Assembly: GCF_020595055.1 (NCBI RefSeq)
Contig: NZ_JAJDOO010000019.1
Span: 26,870 to 90,869 of the forward strand
Direction: 5' to 3'
Origin: Desulfosporosinus shakirovi
GTDB taxonomy: Bacteria; Bacillota; Desulfitobacteriia; Desulfitobacteriales; Desulfitobacteriaceae
DNA length: 64,000 nucleotides
Below are positions 50,655 through 60,174 of this stretch, piece after piece. Every line of letters starts with the position of its first letter. Position 1 is the stretch's first letter. The notes under the pieces are model-generated. The model saw only the letters and a program-made list of their open reading frames with translations, was not told where the DNA came from and made no database searches. Both the position numbers and the translations under genes were made by a program.

Positions 50655-51060
50655 GAATGACCGTACTTGTTTGGTATATCTGGCGATGAAGCGTCTCGCA
50701 CTTGTAGTCAAAAACAATACAGAAATTCTCCCTATCGAAGAGGTCAACATTATGCTTATCCCCCAGAATAACTCTTGATGCTTATCCCCCAGAATAACTC
50801 TTGACGAAAGCGGTTCTTGCTCATCGAGCCTGACAGGTCATGAGGTGTCAGCAAGTGCCAACGAATTCGGCATCCTTTGTATTTGTACATAAAAATATGA
50901 GGTTTAAAATTCCCATTATTGCTAATTACTGTTGGCATCTTGAACTGCCGATTATTAGCCTAACCGGTATATGGATAGCACTAAACCGCTGGCGCGGTGG
51001 TTTCCAAAGTGAGTGTTTTGCTACTTAACCGAATATAGCTGTAGACTATTACTCCCTTAC
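50655..51060. other. gene-poor region with tandem repeat
   Basis: No supported gene. About 50940-50985 (TTATTAGCCTAACCGG-ATATGGAT) resembles 58800-58835, so these may be remnants of one lost element. Confidence 0.3.
50752..50803. repeat. two tandem copies of a 26-bp unit
   Basis: ATGCTTATCCCCCAGAATAA plus CTCTTG occurs at 50752-50777 and again, identical, at 50778-50803. Confidence 0.9.
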
Positions 51061-51113
51061 ACATCTCCTGTAGAATATTAGATATTTATTCTTACAAGGA
51101 GATGTGTTGTTTT
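51061..51113. terminator. hairpin after the TIR gene
   Basis: ACATCTCCT (51061-51069) pairs with AGGAGATGT (51097-51105), with further partial pairing inside, and GTTGTTTT follows on the plus strand. Toward the TIR gene the T run is absent. Confidence 0.45.
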
Positions 51114-51240
51114 ATCACATTTCAACCCTATAGCAATAAGGGGTTAAAGAGAACTTATCGGCTTACATAAAACACATTAAGTTTAGCTATGTAAAAGCCT
51201 ATGCTATATGTGAAAAAGTGAGTAAGGTATGCCCACAAAT

Positions 51241-51717
51241 CTACTTTAGTAAATTTATACGCTCATTAATGAAGTTAGCTACTTCTTGGGGTGTATGGCT
51301 CCTCCCATCTATATAACCATCAGTACTGAAAACTCCATTAACTATCCCATCATCTAATTTAATAAACATAATCTTGTCATCTTCTTTATCTTTTATCATT
51401 TCTCTGATTGCTCTAAATTCAACCCCACACCATTGTTTTTCTTGATACTTTTCACATAAAAAGACTACTACTAATTTGGACCGATTTCTATATAAATCTT
51501 GCAGAAGAGTATCTATAGATGGTCTAGCAAGCTGAGACTTATAGTTATTATCGTAAAATATCTGGTTTGTATCTATTAGTTTTTCAAGTGCTAAGACTGT
51601 TGTCTTAACATATTCCCTGGATTCTCCTGCAAATGTAAAAGAGACATCAAAATTATGATATGTAATGTTTACTGGTTTACGAAAATCTACGAAATGCTTT
51701 TGAATATCAACCCCCAA
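51241..51717 (-). CDS. TIR-like domain protein, possible defence effector
   Basis: 158 residues. The domain starts NFDVSFTFAGESREYVKTTV, has FYDNNYKSQLARPSIDTLLQ, then LYRNRSKLVVVFLCEKYQEK, QWCGVEFRAIREMI, and ends FINERINLLK. This is the bacterial TIR pattern; the Glu in WCGVEFRA is where NAD-hydrolysing members have their catalytic Glu. Such proteins act as NADase effectors of anti-phage systems. The start overlaps the end of the gene at 51707-52120 by 11 nt, so the two are translated together. I infer a sensor/effector pair; no known system is matched. Confidence 0.75.
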   Translation of the reverse strand: MGVDIQKHFVDFRKPVNITYHNFDVSFTFAGESREYVKTTVLALEKLIDTNQIFYDNNYKSQLARPSIDTLLQDLYRNRSKLVVVFLCEKYQEKQWCGVEFRAIREMIKDKEDDKIMFIKLDDGIVNGVFSTDGYIDGRSHTPQEVANFINERINLLK

Positions 51718-52120
51718 GGCCTTGTAATAAATTTTCTAATTCCACATCCTTAATAGCCCAATGTGTTCTATTAAGTTCCCACTCCGTTATATCTAACTCA
51801 AATCTATACTCATTCATATCTTGGTACGAGAGAAATTTATCCATCACAGTCTTTTCAAAGGTAATTTTCACCCCATCCTGTCTTACAATAATATCTGTGA
51901 TATAACCAAAATACGGATCTTTATCAATACGGTTCTCGTACGCAAAAATACATGGAAATGTTTTAAGTTCATTGATTTCCTCATTTCCAAAACTACCGTA
52001 TTTATCTGCGATTTCCCTTGAGGTATATTGGGTAACTTTTATACATCGATCTCGATCAATTTTATATGAATTACCTTCCCAAGCCTCATCATAACCAGAA
52101 ATTAAAAGATTGTACAGCAT
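51707..52120 (-). CDS. partner protein of the TIR gene, function unknown
   Basis: 137 residues, soluble: NLLISGYDEAWEGNSYKIDR, DRCIKVTQYTSREIADKYGS, LKTFPCIFAYENRIDKDPYF and ELNRTHWAIKDVELENLLQG. Start ATG 52120 after GGAGG. I do not recognise the family by name, but this kind of domain looks like the N-terminal part that other TIR proteins carry in one chain. The 11-nt overlap with the TIR gene supports a joint function. Confidence 0.6.
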   Translation of the reverse strand: MLYNLLISGYDEAWEGNSYKIDRDRCIKVTQYTSREIADKYGSFGNEEINELKTFPCIFAYENRIDKDPYFGYITDIIVRQDGVKITFEKTVMDKFLSYQDMNEYRFELDITEWELNRTHWAIKDVELENLLQGLGG

Positions 52121-52326
52121 ATACTACTCCTCCTTGGAAGTTAGGTTGCCTTAAAATAATTCACCTTTGTTATCGTACCCAGTGGGCTTGTTCTGGCAAA
52201 GGGTTCACTTGGACTAATTGTCAGTGGGTCTTTCCTTTCTAGTAAACCATATTTTGATAATAAGCTAGAATGCTTCTCGTTGACAAGATATTTGCTAAAT
52301 ATTAGATGTTAAATGCTTATCTTTTT

Positions 52327-53255
52327 TCATTGAACGACGTTGATAGAATAGATTGGGGGCGGGTGATCCGAAGATCCTTCGCCAGTATCAATAATGAAGT
52401 CAACTTTACCTGTCTCATTAAAAGTAAAGTATGGGACATTTAGATAGTATGTTCCGTAGATCCCTACTGGCTCATCTTTATAAAAACCATTTGTGTAAAT
52501 TGAAAATGGCTTACCGGTTGATTCAACGAAGGTAACGGTTGAACCTACTTTCACTGTTAAGGTTTTATCTGTGTCAGGGATTACAATCCCACCCTTTGCG
52601 GCGAAGGAAAGTTTGGTACTATTACTCTTTTCTTCGCCCACTTGAATCGGGGTCTTAACTGAATCAGTAAACACATTACTACTATTTAGACTTATCTGGT
52701 GAGTGCCACCATCCGTAATCGCTACGATGTTATCGTCCTTGACGCTTATATTTAGACCAGAGACATAGTCAGTTTTATGTAACGTAACCTTCCCAGCCTT
52801 AGTAATTTGGAAAACGGTAAGAATATCCTGCGGCCAGTTATGCACCCCGACGGCCACTAAAGCGGAATCATCGTTTATTATTTTATTGATACCTGTGCCA
52901 AACATATTTTCTATATTTACCATTGTCTCTATCGCTTGAGGTAATCTCCATATCGTCTGCCAGCTACCCGAATTGGTATCGTTACTAAGAACAAAGAATT
53001 GAACATTACATTAGGATTATTAACTTCATTTATTGTTGCAACCGCGCAGACAACGGCATATGTCTCGCCAGTGCTGAAGTGAATTAATGAAGTTTTTGCT
53101 ATGACCCCATACTGTGCAATCGCTTTTTCTAAAGTCTCGCTATCTGGTAAAGATGCCGATATGGTGGTTTTCTGGTTACTAAAAGCGATGTAGAAGACGC
53201 TACCAAACAAGGCAATCATGAGCACAAATATTAATATCTTATAAACGATTTTCAA
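52327..53255 (-). CDS. membrane-anchored extracellular protein split by a frameshift
   Basis: Two frames belong together. From ATG 53255: one membrane helix (YKILIFVLMIALFGSVFYIA) and a domain ending GETYAVVCAVATINEVNNPN. Near 52981-52985 a one-base loss moves the reading into DTNSGSWQTIWRLPQAIETM, which joins the second frame (start at 52923: VNIENMFGTGINKIINDDSA) and continues to IYSINVVQ at 52327. The second part is beta-rich with AVGVHNWPQDILTVFQITKA. The full protein would have about 309 residues. The family is unknown; without the shift it would be an ordinary exported protein. Confidence 0.6.
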
Positions 53256-53446
53256 AAATTAGTGCCTCCTCATAATACAGTTGTAGGCAAACCCAATGTG
53301 AAATTCCTGTTTGACACTATATATTCATAGATTCCCCAATACTTAAATACATTTCACAGTTACAAGTCTTATAAAATCTTAAAATGCATACTCAATAATC
53401 GCCTTGCCTAAATCATTTATCTTATAATCAGTATTCGGATTATAAT

Positions 53447-53977
53447 CTACTTCATTAAAAGTCCACCATCAAAAGATGCTAATGAAACTAACCCACCATT
53501 TGCTAAACCTAAGGACTCTAAACCAGTTATTACCTCTTTGTCGCTATTATTCTTCAAAAATTTTAAGTCTTCAATAAAGCATTTTTCAATTATGAATGCT
53601 AATCTTTGAAACGATACATAATTGACTTCATTATTCATATATCTTTTAAATAAATTAGCTATTAATTTGGGTTTTTCTATATCATCTAACCTATCTAAGA
53701 TGAAAATCAGCTTTTCTCCAAGCTGAGAGGTGTTAGTATGTTTTGACAAGAGTTCTTGTCTTTCATCTAAAGAAGTATCTTCCAATGAACATAGAAACAA
53801 AAGAATTTTTCTAACAAAATATATATCTCTTATACTATTACCAGCTTTAAAAATCGAACTAAGTGTCCCAATGATTGGTATCTCCTTTAAAACACCATCT
53901 TCTAGCAAATTATCTATTACAACTTCCGCAAGTTCTTTCGCTTGACTAAACAACTCTCCCAAGATTTGTAATTTCAT
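53447..53977 (-). CDS. helical protein of unknown function, end frameshifted
   Basis: From the ATG at 53977 about 176 residues, mostly helical: FSQAKELAEVVIDNLLEDGV, PIIGTLSSIFKAGNSIRDIY and GLESLGLANGGLVSLASFDG. The segment IPIIGTLSSIFKAG is like the N-terminus of several clostridial proteins near defence genes. The stop at 53447 is probably premature: one more T in the run 53458-53461 gives FNEVDYNPNTDYKINDLGKA and IIEYAF, ending at 53379. Confidence 0.6.
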   Translation of the reverse strand: MKLQILGELFSQAKELAEVVIDNLLEDGVLKEIPIIGTLSSIFKAGNSIRDIYFVRKILLFLCSLEDTSLDERQELLSKHTNTSQLGEKLIFILDRLDDIEKPKLIANLFKRYMNNEVNYVSFQRLAFIIEKCFIEDLKFLKNNSDKEVITGLESLGLANGGLVSLASFDGGLLMK

Positions 53978-54586
53978 ATACGATACCGTTGATCCCGCAA
54001 TACCCAAACGCCTCTCCCGGTTACCCCTATAAGTAGAGTGCCTTTAGATGCAGCTCTGTTCAATATCGTGTTATACTTTTCTAAGTAATTGGTTCCAGAG
54101 AAGCATTCCTATTCTCTTTTGCTAGATTCTTCATTATTCTCTGTAATCCTTCAAAGATACAGAATATTCCTTCTGATTGTAATGACTTTCTGGGTGACTC
54201 TTAATGGGCACTCTTAACTTTAGCAAAGAGATGACAAGGAACCTGCGTTTGAGCAGGTTCTTTGTTTAAAGGTTAGTTTCATTCTGTTTTGAATTGGGGT
54301 TATGTGAGTATGATGATTTGCTACTGCTACAACCGATCATCTTTAATAGGTGAATATTTCGGGTTGCAAAGCCATCGTGTTGCTGGCTGAACCACTAGCT
54401 GGTCGGTTGTTCAGGAATGTGACATTTGTTTATTCGCGATATATTGAAGGCAAAGTAAGCCCTTAACAAGGTGTGTGCAATTGTTAGGAATTAAGCCATA
54501 CTTAAGCTCAAGAGTTTTCTCTCTAATCTCATCTTTCACTCTCCTCCGACGGTAATACAAATTCCCACAGCTACCATGTCAAACTA
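53978..54586. other. gene-poor region with a plus-strand terminator
   Basis: GAACCTGC (54239-54246) and GCAGGTTC (54253-54260), then TTTGTTT, form an intrinsic terminator on the plus strand, although no plus-strand gene precedes it. I see nothing else that can be supported. Confidence 0.5.
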
Positions 54587-56752
54587 TTAATTCTCTTTTC
54601 TAAAAGCGTTTCTAAAATGTTGTTGATCATTTAACCTGATCAATACAGGGTTTTCACATGCAGATGCTTTTCCAAAGAAAACAGCATGTCTTTCTTGAAG
54701 TGATGATAAGAGGCAGGAATAGTCACTACCAATATAATTTGACAAAAAGTCTTTACCCGTATCATCAAACGTCCTCATCGCAAAAACCGTATTACACTGA
54801 TTCAATATTGTTTTTGTAACATTAGCAGTTCTCTGTGTTATTAATAGACATCCGAGGCCATATTTCCTTCCTTGAAGTATGGCTCTAGCACTTCCATTTG
54901 TAGCAGATTTATCACCATCAGCTACAACTGAGTTCCATTCAGGTACCAATGAATGAGCTTCTTCATATACTAAGCAAATTCTTGCGTTATCCGTCATCCC
55001 CTGTTTTTGAGCTAATTCCAAAGCAGCTTCAGAAATAATCTGAGTTATTTCCGGAGGAGTTAATGACGCCATAGAAGCAATGCCGTTAAATGGTTTGCTG
55101 TCTTGACGCCAGACTTCAAATTTTGAAGGATTGTATATTTTTAACATACTCGTTGTTTCCGGATTAAGGAATAACTCCATTTGTTGTTTGATCTCAACTT
55201 TAAACTGATTTATACTTCCCCCTTCCTCAACATTCCTTTCGGCACTAGATTTTCCATCAGTCCCTATTTTGAGGAGTTTTGCTTCATTTACCTTTTCTGT
55301 TTCTTCGTCATAAAAGTCTATTAATTCCTTGGCATATTGATTTGTTAGGTCAATACAAATAACCTTAATTCCATTAGCTATCATTCTCTCAACAAGTTCT
55401 ATTGAAAGCATAGACTTACCCACCCCAAGAATTCCTAGTATAGCGGTATTATGGGTGACCAAGTGGTTTACATCTTTTATCCTAACAGTATAATTAGTAC
55501 CTGGAAAATGTCCTACAGCGCTTTCTTCAGGAGTATAGCAATCTATACACTTAAGGAAAACAGGAGAATATATTCTTGGAAACCATTTTGTATGGACAAA
55601 TTTTTTCTCTGTTTCATCCCAAGACCCTATTTTACGTGCTTTCGCTTTTGCATACCCATATGTATTTTTTTGATATACAATTTCTTCCTTAGTTAATCCA
55701 TCAATTACTTGATAAAGTACTGGAGTCGCTTTGATTCTTACTTCAACCAGTCTACCTTCTTCAAGGTCCTTTTCTTGGATAACTTCGAAGAATAAGTTTT
55801 CAAGGGAGGTTTCTGTTGCTACAATCCCAACTAAATTCTTAAAATCATCTAATTCAGGAATTATTTCAATATTTTTATCGTCAAACAAGGCTTTAAAAGA
55901 TACTACTGCTTGATCTGGTATTAACTTGATCTTTTGAATAGCCTCATTAGAAATTTGAATTTTTTTATCTAAAATCAATGCTCGAACTAATAATGATTCA
56001 TCCCTACCTACCTCATCTAACGGAATTACAACATTAATAGTTTTTCTGTCTTGAAAGGCTACTGGTTCTCCAATCAATAGTGATTCATTTTCTTTTTGGC
56101 GTATTAGCACAATCCCCGGCATTTGATATGCAGCAATTTCGCCTAATATATTAAAATCCCCAGTCGTTGTTTTCCAAATTTCATAAATTTTATTAAATAG
56201 TCCAATGAGTAACTCATCCGGTTTTATAAGTACCGTGATAGCCCATGCTATCGTAATTAGAAACATTTCTATTGGTTCAGTTCTATGAAATACGATTAAT
56301 GCAAATCCAATAATGACGCTAAATATTACAGTCTGATTACCAAATGCATCAGATAATATTCTAAATGTATTAGCAAATTTGATCATATTTATATCAGTAG
56401 AATCCTTGGTTAGAATTGTAATAAATGAAAATACTATTACTACTAAAAAGAAGAACAATGAAAAATTAAAAGCTATTCTTTCAATCCACTGCCAGGAGAC
56501 TGAGTTACTAACAGAATATAGTGCAATTATTGAAACTACAGAATATGAAATAGCATCAACCGGCTTTGTATAAAAAGGAGTTACTAATAAATTGCCTAGA
56601 AGAACACTTGCAAGTCCAGAATAAAACCAAAGACCCTTTTCCCCGCTCATCGGCAATATTTGGCCAAAAGCTAAATAATTTATGAGTAAAAGAAAACCCA
56701 CATATATCAACATAATAAACAAACGAGTTCTTTGTTTTACAACAACTTTCAT
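54587..56752 (-). CDS. membrane-anchored HerA/DUF87-type ATPase
   Basis: ATG 56752 (AGGAG 7 nt upstream) gives 721 residues. The first 190 residues contain about six membrane helices. A beta-barrel-like part follows (about 215-420; DFNILGEIAAYQMPGIVLIR). The ATPase domain has Walker A HNTAILGILGVGKSMLSIEL near 440, Walker B ICLVYEEAHSLVPEWNSVVA, and sensor-like LLITQRTANVTKTILNQCNT. HerA/DUF87 ATPases pump DNA or act in defence systems beside nucleases, SIR2 or TIR effectors. It lies 2.5 kb upstream of the TIR pair in the same orientation. The link is plausible but unproven. Confidence 0.85.
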   Translation of the reverse strand: MKVVVKQRTRLFIMLIYVGFLLLINYLAFGQILPMSGEKGLWFYSGLASVLLGNLLVTPFYTKPVDAISYSVVSIIALYSVSNSVSWQWIERIAFNFSLFFFLVVIVFSFITILTKDSTDINMIKFANTFRILSDAFGNQTVIFSVIIGFALIVFHRTEPIEMFLITIAWAITVLIKPDELLIGLFNKIYEIWKTTTGDFNILGEIAAYQMPGIVLIRQKENESLLIGEPVAFQDRKTINVVIPLDEVGRDESLLVRALILDKKIQISNEAIQKIKLIPDQAVVSFKALFDDKNIEIIPELDDFKNLVGIVATETSLENLFFEVIQEKDLEEGRLVEVRIKATPVLYQVIDGLTKEEIVYQKNTYGYAKAKARKIGSWDETEKKFVHTKWFPRIYSPVFLKCIDCYTPEESAVGHFPGTNYTVRIKDVNHLVTHNTAILGILGVGKSMLSIELVERMIANGIKVICIDLTNQYAKELIDFYDEETEKVNEAKLLKIGTDGKSSAERNVEEGGSINQFKVEIKQQMELFLNPETTSMLKIYNPSKFEVWRQDSKPFNGIASMASLTPPEITQIISEAALELAQKQGMTDNARICLVYEEAHSLVPEWNSVVADGDKSATNGSARAILQGRKYGLGCLLITQRTANVTKTILNQCNTVFAMRTFDDTGKDFLSNYIGSDYSCLLSSLQERHAVFFGKASACENPVLIRLNDQQHFRNAFRKEN

Positions 56753-56758
56753 ATCCAA

Positions 56759-57297
56759 TCTCCTCGTATTATTGTTAGTCGTTATATCTTAAAACAATGC
56801 ACTTTCCGCCGCAGGACGCGGCGGTCTTTTGCGCGCGATTTTATATAAGGATGGGATTACCGACATGTGTCGTATATCCTCCACTTTCATAGGGTTTATC
56901 CGACACATGTCAGTGATACTTCCTAAGGATTAATGCCATATTATTATGACTATTTAAATAAATTCATCGATAATCTTCTGATTTTCAACGTCGCATTACA
57001 CCTTCACCAAATCTCTTTGCCAAACAGTTTTTTGCTGATTAGGGCTTTCACTGCCAGGATCTGTCGATCTGGGAAGGAAGAATCCGGTTACTCTTTAATT
57101 TGATATTCTAAAAAAGGGACCCTTTGCTGTAAAAGGCTCAATATATTCTCTATATCAATTCTTCATTGTTAGGTGCCATGCGGCCACCACTTCATAAAAC
57201 GATCACTAAGTTTGATCAAATCGGTACGGCGATCTGGGGCAACCGCCCTGCCCTAACCATGTAACAGAGCATTTCAGCGGGCTGTAAAAATGCGAGC
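56759..57297. other. gene-poor region with an inverted repeat
   Basis: GACATGTGTCG (56862-56872) and CGACACATGTC (56901-56911) are 11-bp inverted copies 28 bp apart, suitable for a regulator dimer pair. GCCGCAGGACGCGGCGG near 56811 forms a short GC-rich stem. No gene is supported. Confidence 0.4.
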
Positions 57298-57510
57298 TCA
57301 GCGATACGGTTTTTCATTTTCCGTAAGCCCGACCAGGTAGTCAATGCTTGTTTTATAAAACTGTGCGAGTTTAACCATGATATGCAGCGGGACATCACGC
57401 TCCCCCCGCTCATATTTGGAGTATAAGGATTGATCGCAACTGAGGTATTCCGCGACTTTTTGTTGGGTTAGATCATGATCTTCACGAACGTCACGAATTT
57501 TTAATCGCAT
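57298..57510 (-). CDS. XRE-family HTH regulator
   Basis: About 70 residues from ATG 57510. One HTH_3 domain fills most of it: LKIRDVREDHDLTQQKVAEY, LSCDQSLYSKYERGERDVPL and MVKLAQFYKTSIDYLVGLTE. It is divergent from the truncated response-regulator gene at 57627, 116 bp away; the intergenic GACGATAAGTCCTATTGACA, TATTGGACTATTTGTCCTAA contains short repeats (GTCC-AT/GGACTAT) that may be its operator. Confidence 0.82.
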   Translation of the reverse strand: MRLKIRDVREDHDLTQQKVAEYLSCDQSLYSKYERGERDVPLHIMVKLAQFYKTSIDYLVGLTENEKPYR

Positions 57511-57626
57511 TATTATCACCAACGCCAGTATATCTTAGGACGATAAGTCCTATTGACATATTGGACTATTTGTCCTAAAATTATTCATCAAAAGCTTTGT
57601 TTTAAATATTTGGAGGGAGATGCGTT

Positions 57627-58037
57627 TTGCTAACTATCGGAATTTGCGATGACAGGCCGTTGTCTCGCCGGTTATTGGAGGCCTTCATTCATTTATATGA
57701 AGAAGAAAAGGACCTTTTATTTGATATTCACCAATTTGGCAGTGGTGAAGAGCTACTCGAAGAAGTTAATCAGCGCGGTATGATTTTTAACCTTCTTTTT
57801 CTTGACAATAGCATGAAAAAGCTGACTGGTCTCGAAACCGCCAAACAAATTCGGCAGTCCGCTTCCATGTCAGTATGCAGTATCGTATTTGTGACATCGG
57901 CCGATGATCACGATCAATTCAAGCAAGTCCAGCCTTTACAAGTAGTATGCAAGCCAGGCACGAAAGAGATTATGGATGGAATTTTAGAAAGGGTAGTGGT
58001 GGGCGTAAGGCAAATTCGAGACCAGTGTCGATTTTGA
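57627..58037 (+). CDS. response-regulator receiver domain, AgrA/LytR type, lacking output domain
   Basis: 136 residues from a TTG start with GGAGGGAGAT upstream. Receiver features are TIGICDDRPLSRRLLEAFIH (DD pair), FNLLFLDNSMKKLTGLETAK (phospho-acceptor D) and SIVFVTSADDHDQFKQVQPL (Thr/Ser switch) with the KP Lys at VVCKPGTKE. AgrA-like proteins continue with a LytTR DNA-binding domain of about 100 residues; here the protein ends QIRDQCRF. So it is a truncated gene or a single-domain receiver. Its 5' end is repeated at 62611-62676. Confidence 0.75.
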   Translation: MLTIGICDDRPLSRRLLEAFIHLYEEEKDLLFDIHQFGSGEELLEEVNQRGMIFNLLFLDNSMKKLTGLETAKQIRQSASMSVCSIVFVTSADDHDQFKQVQPLQVVCKPGTKEIMDGILERVVVGVRQIRDQCRF

Positions 58038-58060
58038 CCTGCCGGATCCCTCAAAAAAGC

Positions 58061-58096
58061 AGAACCCCGGTCAATTTGATCTTGAACCGGGTTTCT
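58061..58096 (+). terminator. hairpin after the receiver gene
   Basis: AGAACCCCGGTC and GAACCGGGTTTCT pair imperfectly 25-60 bp after the stop codon. The T run is short. Confidence 0.4.
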
Positions 58097-58301
58097 GCCG
58101 CCAAAAATATTTTCATTACCCATTACACTATATGCTTTGTCCGTAGAAATTGTTACCAACTTAAAATAATCCTTCTGTCCATGGGTGAAAGAGTGACCCA
58201 CGCCAGCCTTGTGCCGGTCGGTAGGTTGGAAGTAACGGGACGAGCAGTTAATCCGTTTTAAGCACACGGGGTGAAATTGCTGACGGGTGATTTGCCGCCG
58301 C

Positions 58302-58612
58302 TTACTGATATTGTGCTTTTAACATGGCGGCAAAAATCCCTTGTTTTACTTGTAATTCCATCGGCGTGCCGGTTTCGGCGACAGCGCCGTCTTTGATCAC
58401 CACAATTTTATCCGCGCCGGAAACGGTTCGCATGCGGTGGGCAATAATTAAAACAGTTTTGTTCTTGATCAGCTCGCTGAGGGCGCTTTGAATTTTACTT
58501 TCATTTTCCACATCCAGAGAGGCGGTAGCTTCGTCCAGCAGGATAACCGGGGCGTCTTTGAGGATGGCTCTGGCAATGGAAATCCGCTGTCTTTCGCCGC
58601 CGGATAAGCGTT
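58302..58612 (-). pseudogene. C-terminal part of an ABC exporter ATPase
   Basis: The minus strand from about 58612 reads LSGGERQRISIARAILKDAP, VILLDEATASLDVENESKIQ, VLIIAHRMRTVSGADKIVVI and ends QGIFAAMLKAQYQ. Signature, Walker B and H-loop are intact, but the Walker A and membrane domain are missing. The 57-bp repeat copy 2 begins 17 bp upstream of the break. Confidence 0.75.
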
Positions 58613-58628
58613 ATCATAAGTCATACCA

Positions 58629-58685
58629 TTCTTTCCCTCGCCCCTAGTTGCCATGGATACTAAGCAACCAGTTGGGCTTTTCCTC
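58629..58685. repeat. 57-bp repeat, copy 2
   Basis: Nearly identical to 39896-39952 (leader of the orphan cobalamin riboswitch). Here it stands at the broken 5' end of the ABC exporter remnant. Confidence 0.75.
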
Positions 58686-58884
58686 ATGCAACCACCCCAG
58701 AGTTACCCCCGACGCAGTTTCGGACGGGAATGTCCCTACTACTGGGGCATCAGACTGTAGTCTGCACTAATCATTCAAGAAGAAGCCGCTTCTTGTCGCA
58801 CTCCAATTATTAGCCTAACTGGAATATGGATTAGCAGAAGTTAATCTTCAACACACTATCGATACCGAAAAGGATAACCGGTCT
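58686..58884. other. intergenic region
   Basis: CCCCAGAG-TAC-ACTGGGG-like pairing near 58695-58755 and the TTATTAGCCTAACTGG stretch (58808-58835; compare 50940-50985) are the only features. No gene. Confidence 0.25.
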
Positions 58885-59841
58885 TCATAAAGTGCCTCTC
58901 TTCAACGCATCCTCATCGATCCGGCGTACCAAACTGTGGGTATATGCCCTGAAATACTTGTTCCAAAATCTGTCCGCATTGGGATTGAGGCTCTCGAAAT
59001 CCACGCCGAGTCGGGTGTAGCCCTCTGATTTTAATATACTGATTGCATGGTTTATTAGACTCTGGAAAATACCTTTTCCCCGATATTGAGGCAAGCAAAA
59101 GGCTCCGCAAATACTTTGCATATCCGGCATACTAGTGATAAAATTTTCGCCCTCATCGCTCACTTTAAGAAAAGCAATTATTTCATCGTTGCTTTTCGCT
59201 GCGAAATAGCGGTCTTTACTTTCGTGCATTTCTTGCGCAAACTCATCCTCAGTCTTGGTATATCTGCGGATAAATGCCGGACTGGTAGCTATATGCTCAT
59301 CAAGGAGAACATCCAGCGTACGGAGATAAAAACGTTTTTCCCCAATAAGTTCAGTATATTCTATATCCAAATTTGGCGAAACATTTAGTACGTCCATTGG
59401 GCGTATCGCGTCGACGCAGCGAAGCCCAAAGCCGTAACGGAAAAACTGCTCCTGAACTGTCTTATTGTCTGCATATAAACAAATCGCATGGCTAGACGCA
59501 CCGGCCCTTGCCCATTTTTCCGCTGCAATTTGATACATCCGGGCATATATGGCCGCTCGGTTTTCTGTGATCGAACAGTTACCGTATATGGGAGAAAACA
59601 CGCCTCGCGCCTTTGTGGAGCCAAAGGCGTTGTTAAAGGGGCTGTAACAGCAGAGAAAGCCAACCATCTTGTCCTGCTCAAATGCGGCGACACCAAGGCA
59701 ATTACCGGCAAATCCCGATAGATCAGGGATGGTAATATCTTGAGGAAGAACGGTGACACGTGCCCATTCCTCTGCATAGCTAGCCTTTGCCAACAGGGTG
59801 GCTTGCTCGATATGCTCATGGATGAAATCTATTATTTGCAT
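58885..59841 (-). CDS. GNAT-family N-acetyltransferase, two-domain
   Basis: 318 residues. N-terminal half: IPDLSGFAGNCLGVAAFEQD, KMVGFLCCYSPFNNAFGSTK and AIYARMYQIAAEKWARAGAS. C-terminal half has the better acetyl-CoA signature, CGAFCLPQYRGKGIFQSLIN (loop QYRGKG), and YTRLGVDFESLNPNADRFWN. The duplicated GNAT layout is common in clostridia. The substrate is unknown. It is monocistronic. Confidence 0.87.
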   Translation of the reverse strand: MQIIDFIHEHIEQATLLAKASYAEEWARVTVLPQDITIPDLSGFAGNCLGVAAFEQDKMVGFLCCYSPFNNAFGSTKARGVFSPIYGNCSITENRAAIYARMYQIAAEKWARAGASSHAICLYADNKTVQEQFFRYGFGLRCVDAIRPMDVLNVSPNLDIEYTELIGEKRFYLRTLDVLLDEHIATSPAFIRRYTKTEDEFAQEMHESKDRYFAAKSNDEIIAFLKVSDEGENFITSMPDMQSICGAFCLPQYRGKGIFQSLINHAISILKSEGYTRLGVDFESLNPNADRFWNKYFRAYTHSLVRRIDEDALKRGTL

Positions 59842-60016
59842 ATGTTACGCCTCTTTTCTTTAGGATATACCACGCCTTATATAGCGAATGTGCAATAATC
59901 ATTCAACTTCAATGCAATCATTATTATAATTTTTTTTACGTTTCAACATCCGATTATAGACATTTGTTGTCTTCTGCAAATTAAGTCAATACTACTTGCA
60001 AGGAGATGATTAGCAA

Positions 60017-60160
60017 ATGCAATCCAATAAAACTTGTCCACTTGTTGAACAGTACCTAGGATATCTTGCCGTTATAAAAGGCAGATCAGAAAACACAGTT
60101 AAAGAATACCGAACCGATTTACTTATGTTTTTCAGCTTTGTAATGGCATCCCAATATTTT
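60017..60160 (+). pseudogene. N-terminal fragment of a XerC/D-type tyrosine recombinase
   Basis: ATG 60017 after AAGGAGATG opens QSNKTCPLVEQYLGYLAVIK and GRSENTVKEYRTDLLMFFSF, the SAM-like core-binding start of XerD-type integrases. The match ends at about residue 45, where sequence belonging to the convergent hydrolase gene begins. Confidence 0.7.
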
Positions 60161-60174
60161 TCTTTTTGTACTTT

